This document shows positions 5,245 to 5,665 of a DNA stretch of 5,665 nucleotides, piece after piece; position 1 is the first letter of the stretch, and every line of letters starts with the position of its first letter. This stretch comes from Alphaproteobacteria bacterium (lineage in GTDB: Bacteria; Pseudomonadota; Alphaproteobacteria; Micropepsales; Micropepsaceae): the NCBI GenBank assembly GCA_019508105.1, contig JAEKMB010000198.1, forward strand, positions 1 through 5,665, in the 5' to 3' direction. The notes below the pieces were generated by a model. That model was given only the letters and a program-made list of their open reading frames with translations. It was not told the DNA's origin and ran no database searches. Both the position numbers and the translations under genes were made by a program.

Positions 5245-5665
5245 TTAGCTCAATGCCTGAGTATACCCATCCACGACGAGTTCTTGTCCGGTGACGTTGG
5301 CGGCTAGGTCGCTGGCGGCAAAAAGCACCATGTTGGCGACATCGAGAGCTGTAACCATGCGTCCAAGCGCGGCCTGAGTGGTGTAAACGCGAGCCACTTC
5401 CTCCACAGGCTTGCCAAGCGTTTTTGCACTGGCAGCAATAACCGCCTGAATTCGTGGACCATCAACCGCGCCCGGCAGGATGGCATTGACACGGATGCCG
5501 CTGCTTCCGAGTTCGATCGCGAGAGTCTTGGTAAGTCCCACGACACCCCATTTTGAGGCGGAATAGGGAGCGCGTCTTGGCATACCGAGATGACCTGCGA
5601 CTGACGACAAGTTTATAATCGATGGATTGCTGCCTTTGCGCAGCCGCGGCACGGCTTGCCGAATG
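5245..5665 (-). CDS. Short-chain dehydrogenase/reductase, C-terminal part (cut by window edge)
   Basis: This is the last 139 residues of a classical NAD(P)-dependent SDR oxidoreductase of about 250 residues; the cofactor-binding half lies beyond the right edge. The frame is open to the edge, so the GTG at 5652 is not the true start. The catalytic set is present: Ser in INLSSVAG (fragment residue 21), and Tyr34 and Lys38 in YSASK, with the Ser-to-Tyr spacing of 13 usual in the family. After these come GLTKTLAIELG, the IRVNAILPGAVDGPRI segment, and a GRMVTALDVANMVLFAASD stretch leading to the classical NVTGQELVVDGY ending. This combination, with GPRI and an ALG-RMVTA-DVANMVLF region, is usual for SDRs that oxidise hydroxyl groups or reduce ketones in catabolic clusters; the substrate is unknown. 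The stop is TAA at 5247-5245, 90 bases before hyuA in the same direction, so it may belong to the same operon. Confidence 0.92.
   Translation of the reverse strand, partial: IRQAVPRLRKGSNPSIINLSSVAGHLGMPRRAPYSASKWGVVGLTKTLAIELGSSGIRVNAILPGAVDGPRIQAVIAASAKTLGKPVEEVARVYTTQAALGRMVTALDVANMVLFAASDLAANVTGQELVVDGYTQALS

Noticed and set aside
5245..5652. GTG at 5652 as the start of the dehydrogenase
   Set aside because: It lies in the middle of the SDR fold, just before the catalytic Ser, and the frame is open to the window edge; the gene is cut by the edge.

Overview
The window looks like a piece of an alphaproteobacterial chromosome or large plasmid. The two long genes are GC-rich with GC-biased third positions. 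The small orphan proteins at the left end have the look of short proteins common in Sphingomonadales and Rhizobiales. The lineage call is inference from style and memory, not from a marker gene.

Left part (1 to about 1144) is an accessory-type stretch of short genes. A GTG-started, Cys/His-containing 83-residue protein is on the + strand (16-267). Three small genes are on the - strand: a helical 102-residue protein (238-546), a 53-residue charged helical protein (711-872) and a 62-residue protein that resembles a fragment of a winged helix (956-1144). The + gene and the first - gene are convergent and overlap by 30 bases. An 8-bp inverted repeat lies between two of the - strand genes, next to a TTGACA.

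The middle gap (1145-1426) has no convincing gene. It carries two diverged copies, 46 bases apart, of a roughly 30-base hairpin element built on GAATGTCCGC/GCGGACAT, plus an isolated third copy of its left arm.

The right part (1427-5665), all on the - strand, is a catabolic-type gene run read right to left: the 3' end of a short-chain dehydrogenase/reductase (cut by the window edge), then hyuA, then hyuB. HyuA and HyuB are the two subunits of the hydantoinase/5-oxoprolinase/acetone-carboxylase superfamily, in which HyuA is the ATP-using subunit. hyuB is full length and starts 3 bases after the hyuA stop. hyuA is not intact. Its N-terminal piece (4876-5154) and its main body (3164-4879) are in different frames and join at a 4-base ATGA overlap. 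About 40 conserved residues expected between them are absent, which fits an out-of-frame internal deletion of about 112 bases. Either hyuA is a pseudogene in an otherwise preserved operon, the two halves are made by translational coupling, or the sequence has an assembly error here. This is the most notable feature of the window. The substrate of this HyuAB pair cannot be read from the sequence. I see no clear sign of a new defence system, CRISPR array, tRNA, rRNA or transposase.
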